This document shows positions 19,520 through 29,394 of a DNA stretch of 64,000 nt, piece by piece. Both the position numbers and the translations under genes were made by a program. The notes beneath the pieces were generated by a model, which was not told the DNA's origin, did no database searches, and was given only the letters and a program-made list of their open reading frames with translations. Source of the DNA: DATBSL01 sp963729875 (GTDB lineage Bacteria; Acidobacteriota; Vicinamibacteria; Fen-336). The stretch covers positions 740,093 through 804,092 of the forward strand of contig CAVSPR010000002.1 of NCBI GenBank assembly GCA_963729875.1, written 5' to 3'. Every line of letters starts with the position of its first letter. Position 1 is the first letter of the stretch.

Positions 19520-19849
19520 ATGGAGATCACCGACGTCAAGGTCATCCCGGTGGACGACGAGAAGCTCAAGGCGTTCGTGTCGATCGTCTTCGACCACTGC
19601 TTCGTGGTGACGGACATCAAGGTCATCAACGGTCCGAAGGGCCTGTTCGTATCCATGCCCAGCAAGAAGCGGAAGGACGGGACGTTCAAGGACATCGCCC
19701 ACCCGCTCAACAACCAGATGCGCCAGTACCTCGAGGAGAAGGTCCTCGGGGTCTACAAGCAACAGGTCTCCTCCGGCGCCCCGGCGGCGGCGGCGTCCTC
19801 CCCCGCCTCGGGCGGCGAGGCCGCCGAGAAGGAGGGCTCCGAGGGGTAG
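19520..19849 (+). CDS. spoVG: SpoVG family RNA/DNA-binding regulator
   Basis: A 109-residue protein, close to the Bacillus length. It has the whole family core: MEITDVKVIPVDDEKLKAFV, DHCFVVTDIKVINGPKGLFV, then SMPSKKRKDGTFKDIAHPLN. The C-terminal 20 residues are Ala/Ser/Gly-rich. SpoVG binds nucleic acid and modulates gene expression and division in other bacteria; its role in non-sporulating diderms is unclear. GAGAGGAGC precedes the ATG. The place between ispE and prs matches Bacillus. Confidence 0.95.
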   Translation: MEITDVKVIPVDDEKLKAFVSIVFDHCFVVTDIKVINGPKGLFVSMPSKKRKDGTFKDIAHPLNNQMRQYLEEKVLGVYKQQVSSGAPAAAASSPASGGEAAEKEGSEG

Positions 19850-19861
19850 CGACCCCCGCGT

Positions 19862-19935
19862 TGGGGCGTGGCCAAGTGGTAAGGCGCGGGGCTTTGGACC
19901 CCGGATCGAAGGTTCGAATCCTTCCGCCCCAGCCA
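19862..19935 (+). tRNA. tRNA-Gln (anticodon TTG)
   Basis: A 74-base cloverleaf. The acceptor arms TGGGGCG (19862-19868) and CGCCCCA pair fully, the anticodon loop is CTTTGGA (anticodon TTG), the T arm is GGTTCGAATCC, and CCA is encoded. tRNA-Gln between ispE and prs is also the Pseudomonas arrangement. Confidence 0.97.
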
Positions 19936-19961
19936 CCCCACGGCGCCGGGAACGTGCGGTC

Positions 19962-20903
19962 ATGCGCAGAGAAATGAAGATCTTCACCGGCAGCGCGCAC
20001 CCCGCGCTGGGCGAAGCGATCGCCCGGTACCTGGAGGTGCCGCTCGGCCGCGCCCACCTCGCGCGGTTCAGCGACGGCGAGGTGTGGTTCCAGATCCACG
20101 ACAACGTGCGCGGGGCCGACGTCTTCGTGGTGCAGCCCACCTGCGCGCCGGTGAACGAGAACCTCATGGAGCTGCTGCTGATGCTCGACGCGTTCAAGCG
20201 CTCGAGCGCGTCGCGGCTCACCGCGGTCCTCCCCTACTACGGCTACGGGCGGCAGGACCGCAAGGACAAGCCCCGCGTCCCCATCTCGGCCAAGCTGGTG
20301 GCCGACCTCCTGTCCACCGCGGGCACGGACCGTGTGCTCACGATGGACCTGCACGCCGCGCAGATCCAGGGGTTCTTCGACATCCCGGTCGACCACCTCT
20401 TCGCCGCGCCGGTCATCATCGAGCACGTGCAGAAGATGGGGTTGCGCGACCTCGTGGTGGTCTCGCCGGACGCGGGCGGTGTCGAGCGCGCCCGCGCCTA
20501 CGCGAAGAGGCTCGACGCCAGCCTCGCCATCGTCGACAAGCGGCGCGACCAGCCCAACGTGGCGGAGGTGCACCACGTCATCGGCGACGTGGAGGGCCGC
20601 ACCGCGCTCATCGTGGACGACATCGTGGACACGGCGGGCACCCTCACCAAGGTGGCGGAAGCCATCAAGGTGGCCGGCGCGCGGGAGGTCTTCGCCTCCT
20701 GCTCGCACCCGGTGCTCTCCGGACACGCCATCGAGCGGATCGAGAAGAGCCCGCTCTCCAAGCTCATCGTCACCGACTCCCTGCCCCTCGCGCCCGAGAA
20801 GCTCGCGAGCGGGAGGATCGTGGTGCTCACCATCGCCGAGCTGCTCGCGAAGGCGATCAAGAACATCCACGAGGAGACCTCGGTGACCAGCCTCTTCGTC
20901 TAG
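19962..20903 (+). CDS. prs: Ribose-phosphate pyrophosphokinase
   Basis: A 313-residue enzyme that makes PRPP from ribose 5-phosphate and ATP, feeding purine (purH is in this window), pyrimidine, His, Trp and NAD synthesis. Motifs are YYGYGRQDRKDKPRVPISAK near residue 90, MDLHAAQIQGFFDIPVDHL near 130, and the PRPP loop ALIVDDIVDTAGTL near 217. ATGs at 19962 and 19974 are both possible; MKIFTGSAHP from the second is closer to the usual start. It lies 26 bases after tRNA-Gln. Confidence 0.97.
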   Translation: MRREMKIFTGSAHPALGEAIARYLEVPLGRAHLARFSDGEVWFQIHDNVRGADVFVVQPTCAPVNENLMELLLMLDAFKRSSASRLTAVLPYYGYGRQDRKDKPRVPISAKLVADLLSTAGTDRVLTMDLHAAQIQGFFDIPVDHLFAAPVIIEHVQKMGLRDLVVVSPDAGGVERARAYAKRLDASLAIVDKRRDQPNVAEVHHVIGDVEGRTALIVDDIVDTAGTLTKVAEAIKVAGAREVFASCSHPVLSGHAIERIEKSPLSKLIVTDSLPLAPEKLASGRIVVLTIAELLAKAIKNIHEETSVTSLFV

Positions 20904-20929
20904 ACAGGAGTATCCGTGGGAGTGGCAAG

Positions 20930-21649
20930 ATGCCTGAATTCGTAGTGCCGGCGGAGAGCCGGTCCGAGACCGGAAAGAACGTGAACCGCCGGCTGCGCAG
21001 CCGCGGGATGATCCCGGGGGTCGTCTACGGCACCGGGAAGGCGGCAGTGCCGGTCGCCGTCTCGCCGCGCGAGATCACGGCGATCCTCAAGAGCGCCTCG
21101 GGCGAGAACACCCTGTTCGACCTCGACCTGGGCGGGAGCCGCCGCAAGGTGATCCTGAAGGAGTTCCAGCGGGAACCCCTGCGCGGGCAGCTGCTCCACG
21201 CCGACTTCTACGAGGTCGCGCTCGACAAGGTCCTGCAGCTGAAGGTCCACGTGGAGCTCGAGGGGACCCCGGTGGGCGTCAAGCTCCAGGGCGGGATCGT
21301 GGACTTCGTCACCCGCGAGCTCGAGGTCGAGTGCCTGCCCGCCGACATCCCGCAGAAGATCACGGTGGACATCTCCCACCTCGAGCTCGGCAAGCACCTG
21401 CGGGTCTCGGACCTCAAGCTCGGCGAGAAGATCACGGTCCTCGCCGACCCCGAAGTGGTCGTGGCCCACGTCGTGCTGCCGCGGGCCGAGGTCGCGGCCG
21501 AGGCGGTGGCGACCGAGGAGGCCCCGGCCGAGGCGGTGGCGGAGCCCGAGGTCATCAAGAAGGGCAAGGCCGAGAAGGGCGAGGGCGAGACCGAAGAGAA
21601 GTCCGAGAAGAAGCCCGAGAAGAAGGCCGAGAAGAAGGAGAAGAAGTAG
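20930..21649 (+). CDS. rplY: Large ribosomal subunit protein bL25 (Ctc/TL5 form)
   Basis: A 239-residue long form of bL25, the 5S rRNA-binding protein. The N-terminal domain has GMIPGVVYGTGKAAVPVAVS and KEFQREPLRGQLLHADFYEV. The TL5 C-terminal beta domain follows with VECLPADIPQKITVDISHLE. The last 45 residues are a Glu/Lys-rich, low-complexity tail (EKKPEKKAEKKEKK), which is probably disordered. The ATG is 27 bases after prs, and pth follows directly, as in most bacteria. Confidence 0.95.
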   Translation: MPEFVVPAESRSETGKNVNRRLRSRGMIPGVVYGTGKAAVPVAVSPREITAILKSASGENTLFDLDLGGSRRKVILKEFQREPLRGQLLHADFYEVALDKVLQLKVHVELEGTPVGVKLQGGIVDFVTRELEVECLPADIPQKITVDISHLELGKHLRVSDLKLGEKITVLADPEVVVAHVVLPRAEVAAEAVATEEAPAEAVAEPEVIKKGKAEKGEGETEEKSEKKPEKKAEKKEKK

Positions 21650-21654
21650 CCTCG

Positions 21655-22223
21655 CTGCGCTTCGTGGTCGGCCTCGGCAACCCCGGGGAGCGCTACCGCC
21701 GCACCCGTCACAACGTCGGCTTCATGGTGGTCGACGCTCTCGCCGCCCGCTCCCGGGCGGAAGGCCGGGTCGTGGGCGACGCCTGGGTGGCGGCGGCGCG
21801 GGTGGGCGGGTGCGAGGTGCTGCTCGTGAAGCCCCTCTCGTTCATGAACGCGAGCGGGGCGCCGGTGGCCCGGGTCCTGGCCGAGCGGTCGGGCTCGCCC
21901 GCCGACCTCGCCGTCGTGGTCGACGACGTGGCGCTGGCGCTCGGCCGGATCCGCGTGCGCGAGAGGGGAAGCCACGGCGGGCACAACGGCCTGCGCTCCC
22001 TCGCCGAGGTCCTCGGGACCGACGAGTTCCCCCGGGTCCGGATCGGGGTGGGGGGAGCGAGCCGCCCCCTTCGGACCTCGCGGAGTACGTGCTGTCCGAC
22101 TTCCTGCCCGACGAGGTGCTGCTCGTGCAGGAGGCGGTGGGGCTCGCCGCCGGCGCGGTTGCGTGCCTGCTCGAGGAGGGCCCGGCCGTCGCCATGAACC
22201 GCTTCAACCCACGCCGACCTTAG
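21655..22223 (+). CDS. pth: Peptidyl-tRNA hydrolase, frameshifted
   Basis: The enzyme recycles tRNAs from prematurely released peptidyl-tRNAs and is essential in most bacteria. The first part shows LRFVVGLGNPGERYRRTRHN, LLVKPLSFMNASGAPVA and SHGGHNGLRS; Asn10, His20 and Asn-equivalents of the active site are present. After RIGVGGASR the frame breaks and DLAEYVLSDFLPDEVLLVQE continues in another frame. One extra C in the run of five at 22065-22069 repairs it to a usual length of about 189 residues. No ATG suits the start: CTG at 21655 (MRFVVGLGNPG) or GTG at 21664 are candidates. Confidence 0.9.
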
Positions 22224-22231
22224 GCTATACT
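22203..22231 (+). promoter_or_regulatory. Possible promoter of the rpsF operon
   Basis: TATACT (22226-22231), five of six to consensus, lies 17 bases after a poor -35 box TTCAAC (22203-22208) in the last codons of pth. It would start transcription about 125 bases before rpsF, leaving a structured leader. Confidence 0.4.
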
Positions 22232-22282
22232 GTGCTTTCGTCGTGAGCGGCCGCCGTGCGGCCGTGCCCAGAAACCCTTGCT

Positions 22283-22324
22283 CCCGGTAGGGCCCCTCGG
22301 GCCCCAAAGGGGCTTCTCGCCGGG
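22283..22324 (+). promoter_or_regulatory. Structured leader before rpsF, possible S6:S18 site
   Basis: CCCGG (22283-22287) pairs with CCGGG (22320-22324) and encloses a hairpin GCCCC-AAA-GGGGC (22301-22313). Many bacteria control rpsF-rpsR by S6:S18 binding to such a leader. The conserved sequence details of that motif were not confirmed here, so the role is a guess from position and structure. Confidence 0.3.
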
Positions 22325-22363
22325 CGCCCCCGGGGTGCCGGCGGGTAACCACAAGGAGGACCA

Positions 22364-22762
22364 GTGAGCGATCGTACCTACGAGATCCTGTTCATCGCCG
22401 ACCCCAACCTCGGGGAGCCGGAGGTGGACGCCCTCGCCGCGCAGGTGCAGGGCTTCGTCGAGAAGGACGGCGGGACCCTCCAGAAGATGGAGAAGTGGGG
22501 CAAGAAGCGCCTCGCCTACGTCGTTGGCCGCCACCGTGAGGGCTCCTACGTCCTGCTCGTCGTCGACGGGACGGGGGCGATGGTGAAGGAGGTCGAGCGC
22601 CGCCTCAAGGTCACCGACGGCATCGTCCGCTACCTGACCGTGCGGGTGGACGAGGAGCTGCGCAAGGCCGAGCGGCGCAAGGCGCGCCGTTCGCTGGGCG
22701 AGGAGAAGCGGAAGGGCCGCGCGGGCTCCCAGCCCGCTCGTGACGCGGAGGTGCAGCAGTGA
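22364..22762 (+). CDS. rpsF: Small ribosomal subunit protein bS6
   Basis: A 132-residue ribosomal protein that pairs with bS18 on the 30S platform. It begins with RTYEILFIADPNLGEPEVDA and contains KMEKWGKKRLAYVVGRHREG, both diagnostic. A basic tail of about 35 residues is longer than in E. coli. The start is GTG, with AAGGAGGA upstream. The stop overlaps the rpsR start as GTGA. ssb, usually next, is missing. Confidence 0.96.
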   Translation: MSDRTYEILFIADPNLGEPEVDALAAQVQGFVEKDGGTLQKMEKWGKKRLAYVVGRHREGSYVLLVVDGTGAMVKEVERRLKVTDGIVRYLTVRVDEELRKAERRKARRSLGEEKRKGRAGSQPARDAEVQQ

Positions 22763-23097
22763 GCTCCCAGGGGATGAACGACGACGCCCGCAGCTTCGGC
22801 CGGCCGTCCGGGCGTTCGGGCGGCGGGGCCGGGGCCAGGGGCGGGGGCGGGGACAAGGGCAAGGAAGGCGGCGGGAAGCGCTACTTCTTCCGGCGTCGCA
22901 AGGTCTGCAAGTTCTGCGCGGACAAGATCGACTACATCGACTACAAGGACGTCAAGCTCATCTCGCAGTTCGTGCCCGAGCGAGGCAAGATCCTGCCCCG
23001 GCGCATGTTCGGGACCTGTGCCGAGCACCAGCGCAAGCTGACCGTGGCGATCAACCGCGCCCGCCACATCGCGCTGCTGCCGTACGCGGCGGACTGA
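22759..23097 (+). CDS. rpsR: Small ribosomal subunit protein bS18
   Basis: A 112-residue protein. The first 40 residues are a Gly/Arg-rich extension, and the conserved part runs from FFRRRKVCKFCADKIDYIDY through VPERGKILPRRMFGTCAEHQ to the end. Three of the Cys (CKFC and TC) are in positions where some bS18 proteins bind zinc. The GTG start overlaps the rpsF stop. Confidence 0.96.
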   Translation: MSSQGMNDDARSFGRPSGRSGGGAGARGGGGDKGKEGGGKRYFFRRRKVCKFCADKIDYIDYKDVKLISQFVPERGKILPRRMFGTCAEHQRKLTVAINRARHIALLPYAAD

Positions 23098-23119
23098 GGG
23101 CCCAGGCGGCGGGCCGGGG

Positions 23120-24106
23120 ATGACGCAGCGGGGACCGGTGTCGGCGGGGACCGGGGTGGGAGCGGAGCCCCGCCTGGGCGGGCTCCTGGGGGCCGGCACC
23201 CTCTCGGCCGTGCTCTTCGGCGCGGGTGGCGTCTTGCCCGCGCTGGCGCCCCTGTCGCTCGTGTCGCCGCTTCCTCTCGCGGTGCAGCGGCTCAAGGGCG
23301 GTTCGTCGGGGGCCTGGCTGTCCGCGGCTCTCGCCGGCGCCCTGGTGGCGGCGGCGAGCGTCCCCTCGGCCGCCGGCTTCTTCCTGCTGGTCCTGGCCCT
23401 CCCCGGCCTGCTCCTCGGCGAGGCCCTGGCTCGCGGCCGCGGCCTCCTGCGGGGCTGTGCCTGGGCGTTCGCGACGCTGGTGACCGAGATTGCGTCCGGC
23501 CTCGTCCTCGCCCCCGAGGCCATGGCCCGGCACTTCCTCGCCCCGATCGACAACTTGCGCTCGGAGGCGTTCCTCGCCGAGCTGCGGACCGGGGGGCTCG
23601 CCCCCGAGCGGGTCTCCGAGTTTGCCGAGCAGGTGGGCGCCCTGCGCGACGCGCTCGCCGTTGTCTTTCCCGGCGCCTGGGTGATTGGCGCCGCGGTGCT
23701 GGTCGCCGCGAACGCGGCGCTGCTGCGCCTCTACCTGCTGCGCCGTGACCCGGGCTGGCTCGAGGACGGCGAGTTCGAGCGGGTGCGCTGGCCGCTCGGC
23801 CTCGTGGTCGTCTTCGTCCTCTCGGGCGCCGCGGTGGCCCTGCCCCTGGCGAGGCCGGTCGCCTACAACCTGCTCCTGGTGACGGCGTTCTTCTTCGCCC
23901 TCCAGGGGCTGGCGGTCGTGGCCTTCTACGCGAGGCGCCTCGCCGGGCCGCCGCTGCTGCGCGCGGCGGTGGTCGTCCTGGTCCTGGCCAACCCCTGGGC
24001 CCCGCAGATCCTCGCCCTGCTGGGCCTGTTCGACAACTGGTTCGACTTCCGTCGCTGGGCCGAGCCCCCGCCCGGGGAGGGCGAGGGGACCCGCCCCGGA
24101 CGGTAG
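23120..24106 (+). CDS. YybS/DUF2232 family membrane protein
   Basis: A 328-residue protein with about eight hydrophobic helices. It matches the DUF2232/YybS family, which in many phyla sits between rpsR and rplI, as here. The C-terminal LALLGLFDNWFDFRRW resembles the family's terminal DxWFDFR pattern. The function is unknown; a membrane transport or biogenesis role has been suggested by sequence alone. The start is ATG, 22 bases after rpsR. Confidence 0.8.
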   Translation: MTQRGPVSAGTGVGAEPRLGGLLGAGTLSAVLFGAGGVLPALAPLSLVSPLPLAVQRLKGGSSGAWLSAALAGALVAAASVPSAAGFFLLVLALPGLLLGEALARGRGLLRGCAWAFATLVTEIASGLVLAPEAMARHFLAPIDNLRSEAFLAELRTGGLAPERVSEFAEQVGALRDALAVVFPGAWVIGAAVLVAANAALLRLYLLRRDPGWLEDGEFERVRWPLGLVVVFVLSGAAVALPLARPVAYNLLLVTAFFFALQGLAVVAFYARRLAGPPLLRAAVVVLVLANPWAPQILALLGLFDNWFDFRRWAEPPPGEGEGTRPGR

Positions 24107-24131
24107 GCGTGATTGAATTCCGAGGAGTGTC

Positions 24132-24578
24132 ATGGAGCTGATCCTGAGGGACGACGTCGAGAAGGTGGGCCGCCGCGGCGACATCGTGAAGGTCAAAGAC
24201 GGCTACGCCCGCAACTTCCTCCTGCCGCGGGGCCTCGGCATGCCGGTCACCGCCGCCAACAAGGCGATGATCGAGAAGGAGAGAAGGGCCCACGAGGCGC
24301 ACCTCGCCAAGGAGAAGGCCGAGTTCGAGTCGCTGGCCGCGCGCATCGGCGGCCTGCGCTTCGTGGCCCCCCGCAAGGTGGGGGAGAACGACGTCCTCTA
24401 CGGCTCCGTGACCTCCGGCGACGTGGCGGAGTTCCTGAAGTCGAAGGGCATCGAGATCGACAAGCGTAAGGTCCAGCTCGACGAGGCCATCAAGCACCTC
24501 GGCGAGCACGAGGTGAAGATCAAGCTGCACCCCGAGGTCCTGGCCACGATCAAGCTGCTCGTGACCAAGGAGGGCTAG
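24132..24578 (+). CDS. rplI: Large ribosomal subunit protein bL9
   Basis: A 148-residue protein with the usual two domains joined by a long helix. The N-terminal rRNA-binding domain reads MELILRDDVEKVGRRGDIVK then KDGYARNFLLPRGLGMPVT. The C-terminal domain contains KSKGIEIDKRKVQLDEAIK. The length equals the family norm. A GAGG box precedes the ATG. It is followed by dnaB after 11 bases. Confidence 0.97.
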   Translation: MELILRDDVEKVGRRGDIVKVKDGYARNFLLPRGLGMPVTAANKAMIEKERRAHEAHLAKEKAEFESLAARIGGLRFVAPRKVGENDVLYGSVTSGDVAEFLKSKGIEIDKRKVQLDEAIKHLGEHEVKIKLHPEVLATIKLLVTKEG

Positions 24579-24589
24579 GAGCGAGGGCC

Positions 24590-25939
24590 TTGGCCACCGA
24601 GGCGCCGGCGAGGGAGAGGACTCTTCCCCACAACCCCGAGGCGGAGCGGACCGTCCTCGGGGCCATCCTCGTGGACAACCAGGCCTTCAACTCCGCGGCC
24701 GAGATCCTCAACCGCGAGGACTTCTACCGCGAGGCCCACCGCCGCATCTTCGACGCCATGGCCGCCCTCGCCGAGCGCAGCCAGCCCATCGACCTCGTCA
24801 CGCTGAAGGACGAGCTCGCCCGCCAGTCGGCCCTCGAGGCGGTGGGCGGCGCCTCCTACCTGGCCGGCCTCGTCGACGGGGTGCCGCGCATCACGAGCGT
24901 CGAGCACTGGAGCCGGATCATCAAGGAGAAGGCGGTCCTCCGGAACCTCATCCACGCCGGCAACCGCATCGTGCACTCCTGCTTCGAGGGCGAGGACGAG
25001 GCGGCCGCCCTCCTCGACCGGGCCGAGAAGTCGATCTTCGACATCGCGGAGAGGCGGATCCGGGCCGGTTTCGTGAGCATGCGGGAGATCGTGAAGGAGA
25101 GCTTCCGCACGATCGACCAGCTCTCGCAGTCGAAGGACATCGTCACCGGACTCGCCACCGGCTTCGCCGACATCGACGAGATGACGAGCGGCCTCCAGAA
25201 GGGCGACCTCGTCATCGTGGCCGGCCGCCCCGCCATGGGCAAGACCTCCTTCTGCCTCAACATCGCCCAGCACGTGGCGATGCGGGTGGGGGAGACGGTG
25301 GGGCTGTTCTCGCTGGAGATGTCGAAGGAGCAGCTCGCTCTGCGCCTTCTCTGCGCCGACGCCCGCGTCGACGCCCACCGGCTGCGCACCGGCAAGCTCA
25401 ACGAGAAGGACTGGGCCCGGCTCGCCAAGGCCTACACCGACCTCTCGCAGTCGAGGCTGTTCATCGACGACTCCGCCACCATCTCCCCCCTCGAGATGCG
25501 GGCGAAGTGCCGCCGGCTCAAGGCCGAGTTCGGCCTGGGCCTGGTCATCGTGGACTACCTCCAGCTCGTGACCTCGGCCGGGCGCGTCGAGAACCGCCAG
25601 CAGGAGCTCTCGGCGATCAGCCGCTCGATGAAGGGGCTGGCCAAGGAGCTGGCCTGCCCGGTCGTCGCGCTCTCCCAGCTCTCGCGCGCCCCGGAGGCCC
25701 GGACCGACCGCCGCCCGCAGCTGTCGGACCTTCGCGAGTCGGGAGCCATCGAGCAGGACGCGGACATCGTGATGTTCATCTACCGCGAGGAGGAGTACAA
25801 GCCCTCGGACGAGAACCGGGGCATCGCGGAGATCATCATCGGCAAGCAGAGGAACGGGCCCACCGGCAGCCGCAAGCTCGCCTTCATCAAGGAATTCACC
25901 CGCTTCGAGAACCTCGAGTGGCGCGGCGGGCCCGCTTGA
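24590..25939 (+). CDS. dnaB: Replicative DNA helicase DnaB
   Basis: A 449-residue hexameric helicase that unwinds DNA ahead of the replication fork. The N-terminal domain (residues 8-110) shows LPHNPEAERTVLGAILVDN. The RecA-like domain has Walker A GRPAMGKTSF near 210, Walker B LVIVDYLQLV near 320, and the C-terminal ESGAIEQDADIVMFIYREE. There is no intein. The start is probably TTG at 24590; the stop overlaps the radA start as TTGA. Confidence 0.97.
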   Translation: MATEAPARERTLPHNPEAERTVLGAILVDNQAFNSAAEILNREDFYREAHRRIFDAMAALAERSQPIDLVTLKDELARQSALEAVGGASYLAGLVDGVPRITSVEHWSRIIKEKAVLRNLIHAGNRIVHSCFEGEDEAAALLDRAEKSIFDIAERRIRAGFVSMREIVKESFRTIDQLSQSKDIVTGLATGFADIDEMTSGLQKGDLVIVAGRPAMGKTSFCLNIAQHVAMRVGETVGLFSLEMSKEQLALRLLCADARVDAHRLRTGKLNEKDWARLAKAYTDLSQSRLFIDDSATISPLEMRAKCRRLKAEFGLGLVIVDYLQLVTSAGRVENRQQELSAISRSMKGLAKELACPVVALSQLSRAPEARTDRRPQLSDLRESGAIEQDADIVMFIYREEEYKPSDENRGIAEIIIGKQRNGPTGSRKLAFIKEFTRFENLEWRGGPA

Positions 25940-27318
25940 CGAAGCTCAAGACCGTCTTCGCCTGCCAGGCCTGCGGCTTCGAGAGCTCGAAGTGGCTCGG
26001 CCGCTGCCCCGACTGCGGCGAGTGGAACAGCTTCGTCGAGGAGCGCCAGGAGGTGGCGCCGCCGCCCGGCAAGGGCCGTCCCGACCCGCTGGTCCTCTCC
26101 GCCGGTCCCTCGAGCCCCAAGCCGTTCGACTCGGTGGACACGGGCGAGGAGCCGCGCGTCGGCTCGGGCATCGACGAGTTCGACCGCGTCCTCGGCGGAG
26201 GCGTCGTGCCCGGCTCGCTCGTCCTCATCGGGGGCGAGCCCGGCATCGGCAAGAGCACGCTCCTCCTGCAGGTCGCCCACCTCCTGGGCCGCACCCACGG
26301 CACCGTGCTCTACGTCTCGGCCGAGGAGTCCGAGCGCCAGGTGAAGATGCGGGGCGAGCGGCTGGGCATAGCCGGGGGCGGTCTCTTCCTGATGGCCGAG
26401 ACCTCGCTCGAGCGCGTCCTCGAGCAGGTCGAGGCCCTGAAGCCGGCCGCGCTCGTCGTGGACTCCGTCCAGACCGTGTACTCGTCGCGCTTCCCGTCCG
26501 CCCCCGGCAGCATCAGCCAGGTGCGCGAGGTCGCGACCCAGCTCCTCTTCCTCGCCAAGGGGCGGGGGATCACGACCTTCCTGATCGGACACGTGACGAA
26601 GGACGGCAGCATCGCCGGGCCCAAGTCCCTCGAGCACATCGTCGACACCGTCCTCTACTTCGAGGGCGAGAAGCGCCAGCACCACCGGATCGTGCGCGCG
26701 GTCAAGAACCGCTTCGGTGCGGTCTCCGAGCTCGGCGTCTTCGAGATGACCGGCGCCGGCCTCAAGCCGGTGGCCAACCCGTCCGCGCTCTTCCTCTCCG
26801 AGCGTCAGGCGGGGGCCCCGGGCTCCGCCGTCGTGTGCACGATCGAGGGCTCGCGCCCCATGCTCGTGGAGGTGCAGGCGCTCGTGTCGCCGACGTCCTT
26901 CGGCACCCCGCGGCGCATGTCGCTGGGCATCGACCCCAACCGCACGAGCCTCCTCCTGGCCGTGCTGGAGAAGCGGGTGGGCCTCGAGCTGCTGGGCGAC
27001 GACGTCTTCGTGAGCGTGGCCGGCGGGCTCGAGGTGGACGAGCCGGCGGCCGACCTCGGCGTGGCCGCGGCCGTCGCGTCGTCCTTCCGCAACCGGCCGC
27101 TGCCCGCGCACACGGTGCTGTTCGGGGAGGTCGGCCTGGGAGGAGAGGTACGGGGCGCGGGGCAGGCGGCGCTGCGGGTCCGCGAGGCCGCGCAGATGGG
27201 CTTCACGCGCTGCATCCTGCCCGCCCGAAACGTCCCCGACGACCTGGATCCCGGCATCCGCCTGATCGGCGTCCACACCCTCGAGGAGGCCCTCGAGCGC
27301 CTCGCCGAGGGGGACTGA
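25936..27318 (+). CDS. radA: DNA repair protein RadA
   Basis: A 460-residue branch-migration ATPase for recombination intermediates. Residues 10-27 are a zinc finger with C10xxC13 and C24xxC27. Walker A GEPGIGKSTLLLQ lies near 99, the RadA-specific KNRFG near 257, and the Lon-like C-terminal domain shows DVFVSVAGGLEVDEPAADLG. The likely start is TTG at 25936, overlapping the dnaB stop; the ATGs downstream would cut the zinc finger. Confidence 0.96.
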   Translation: MTKLKTVFACQACGFESSKWLGRCPDCGEWNSFVEERQEVAPPPGKGRPDPLVLSAGPSSPKPFDSVDTGEEPRVGSGIDEFDRVLGGGVVPGSLVLIGGEPGIGKSTLLLQVAHLLGRTHGTVLYVSAEESERQVKMRGERLGIAGGGLFLMAETSLERVLEQVEALKPAALVVDSVQTVYSSRFPSAPGSISQVREVATQLLFLAKGRGITTFLIGHVTKDGSIAGPKSLEHIVDTVLYFEGEKRQHHRIVRAVKNRFGAVSELGVFEMTGAGLKPVANPSALFLSERQAGAPGSAVVCTIEGSRPMLVEVQALVSPTSFGTPRRMSLGIDPNRTSLLLAVLEKRVGLELLGDDVFVSVAGGLEVDEPAADLGVAAAVASSFRNRPLPAHTVLFGEVGLGGEVRGAGQAALRVREAAQMGFTRCILPARNVPDDLDPGIRLIGVHTLEEALERLAEGD

Positions 27319-27351
27319 CCGGCCCCGGGCGAAGGACCGTCCCCCGGCCCC

Positions 27352-27379
27352 TTGCCCCGACCGGACGCAGGGTTATCAT
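27352..27379 (+). promoter_or_regulatory. Possible promoter of the PIN-TRAM gene
   Basis: TTGCCC (27352-27357) and TATCAT (27374-27379) are separated by 16 bases. They lie in the 149-base gap after radA, where the downstream gene starts at 27468. Both boxes are 4/6 to consensus. Confidence 0.4.
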
Positions 27380-27467
27380 TGCGCCGGTTCGAGGTCGCAG
27401 AAGTGAAGCCCTCCTCATCTCCGCCCTTCATCGCGGGCCCGGACGACGGGCCCCGAAAGGCCTCCTC

Positions 27468-28838
<1,371 letters not shown>

Positions 28839-29394
28839 AGGTCCGCGTCGCCGGCCTGGAGCACGCCCCCTCCGGCCCCGCCGTCTACGCCGCCAACCAC
28901 GCGAGCGCCCTGGACATCCTCGTCGTCTTCGGCCACCTGCCCATGGACTTCCGCATCGTGTACAAGAAGTCGCTCTCGCTCGTGCCGCTCGTCGGCTGGG
29001 CCATCCAGCTCGGGGGCCACGTGCCGATCGACCGCAGCCACCCCTTCCGGGCGCGGCGGAGCCTCGACGCGGCGGCCCGGCGCATTCGCGCGGGGACGAG
29101 CGTCGTGGTGTTCCCGGAGGGCAAGCGGAGCCCCGACGAGACCGTGCGGCGGTTCAAGCGCGGCAGCTTCGGCCTCGCGATCGAGGCGGGAGTCCCGGTC
29201 GTCCCCGTCTCGCTCGCCGGGGTGAAGGCGGTCGTGCCGCGCGGCCTCTCCAGCGTGCGGCCGGGGACCGTGCACGTTCGCCTGCACCCGCCGGTGAGTG
29301 TCGCGGGACGCTCGGCCGAGGAGGCGGAGGCGCTGGCCGAGGACGTACGGAAGATAGTCGCCGCGGGCTGCGTCGCGGCGGGAGGAGGGGAAGG

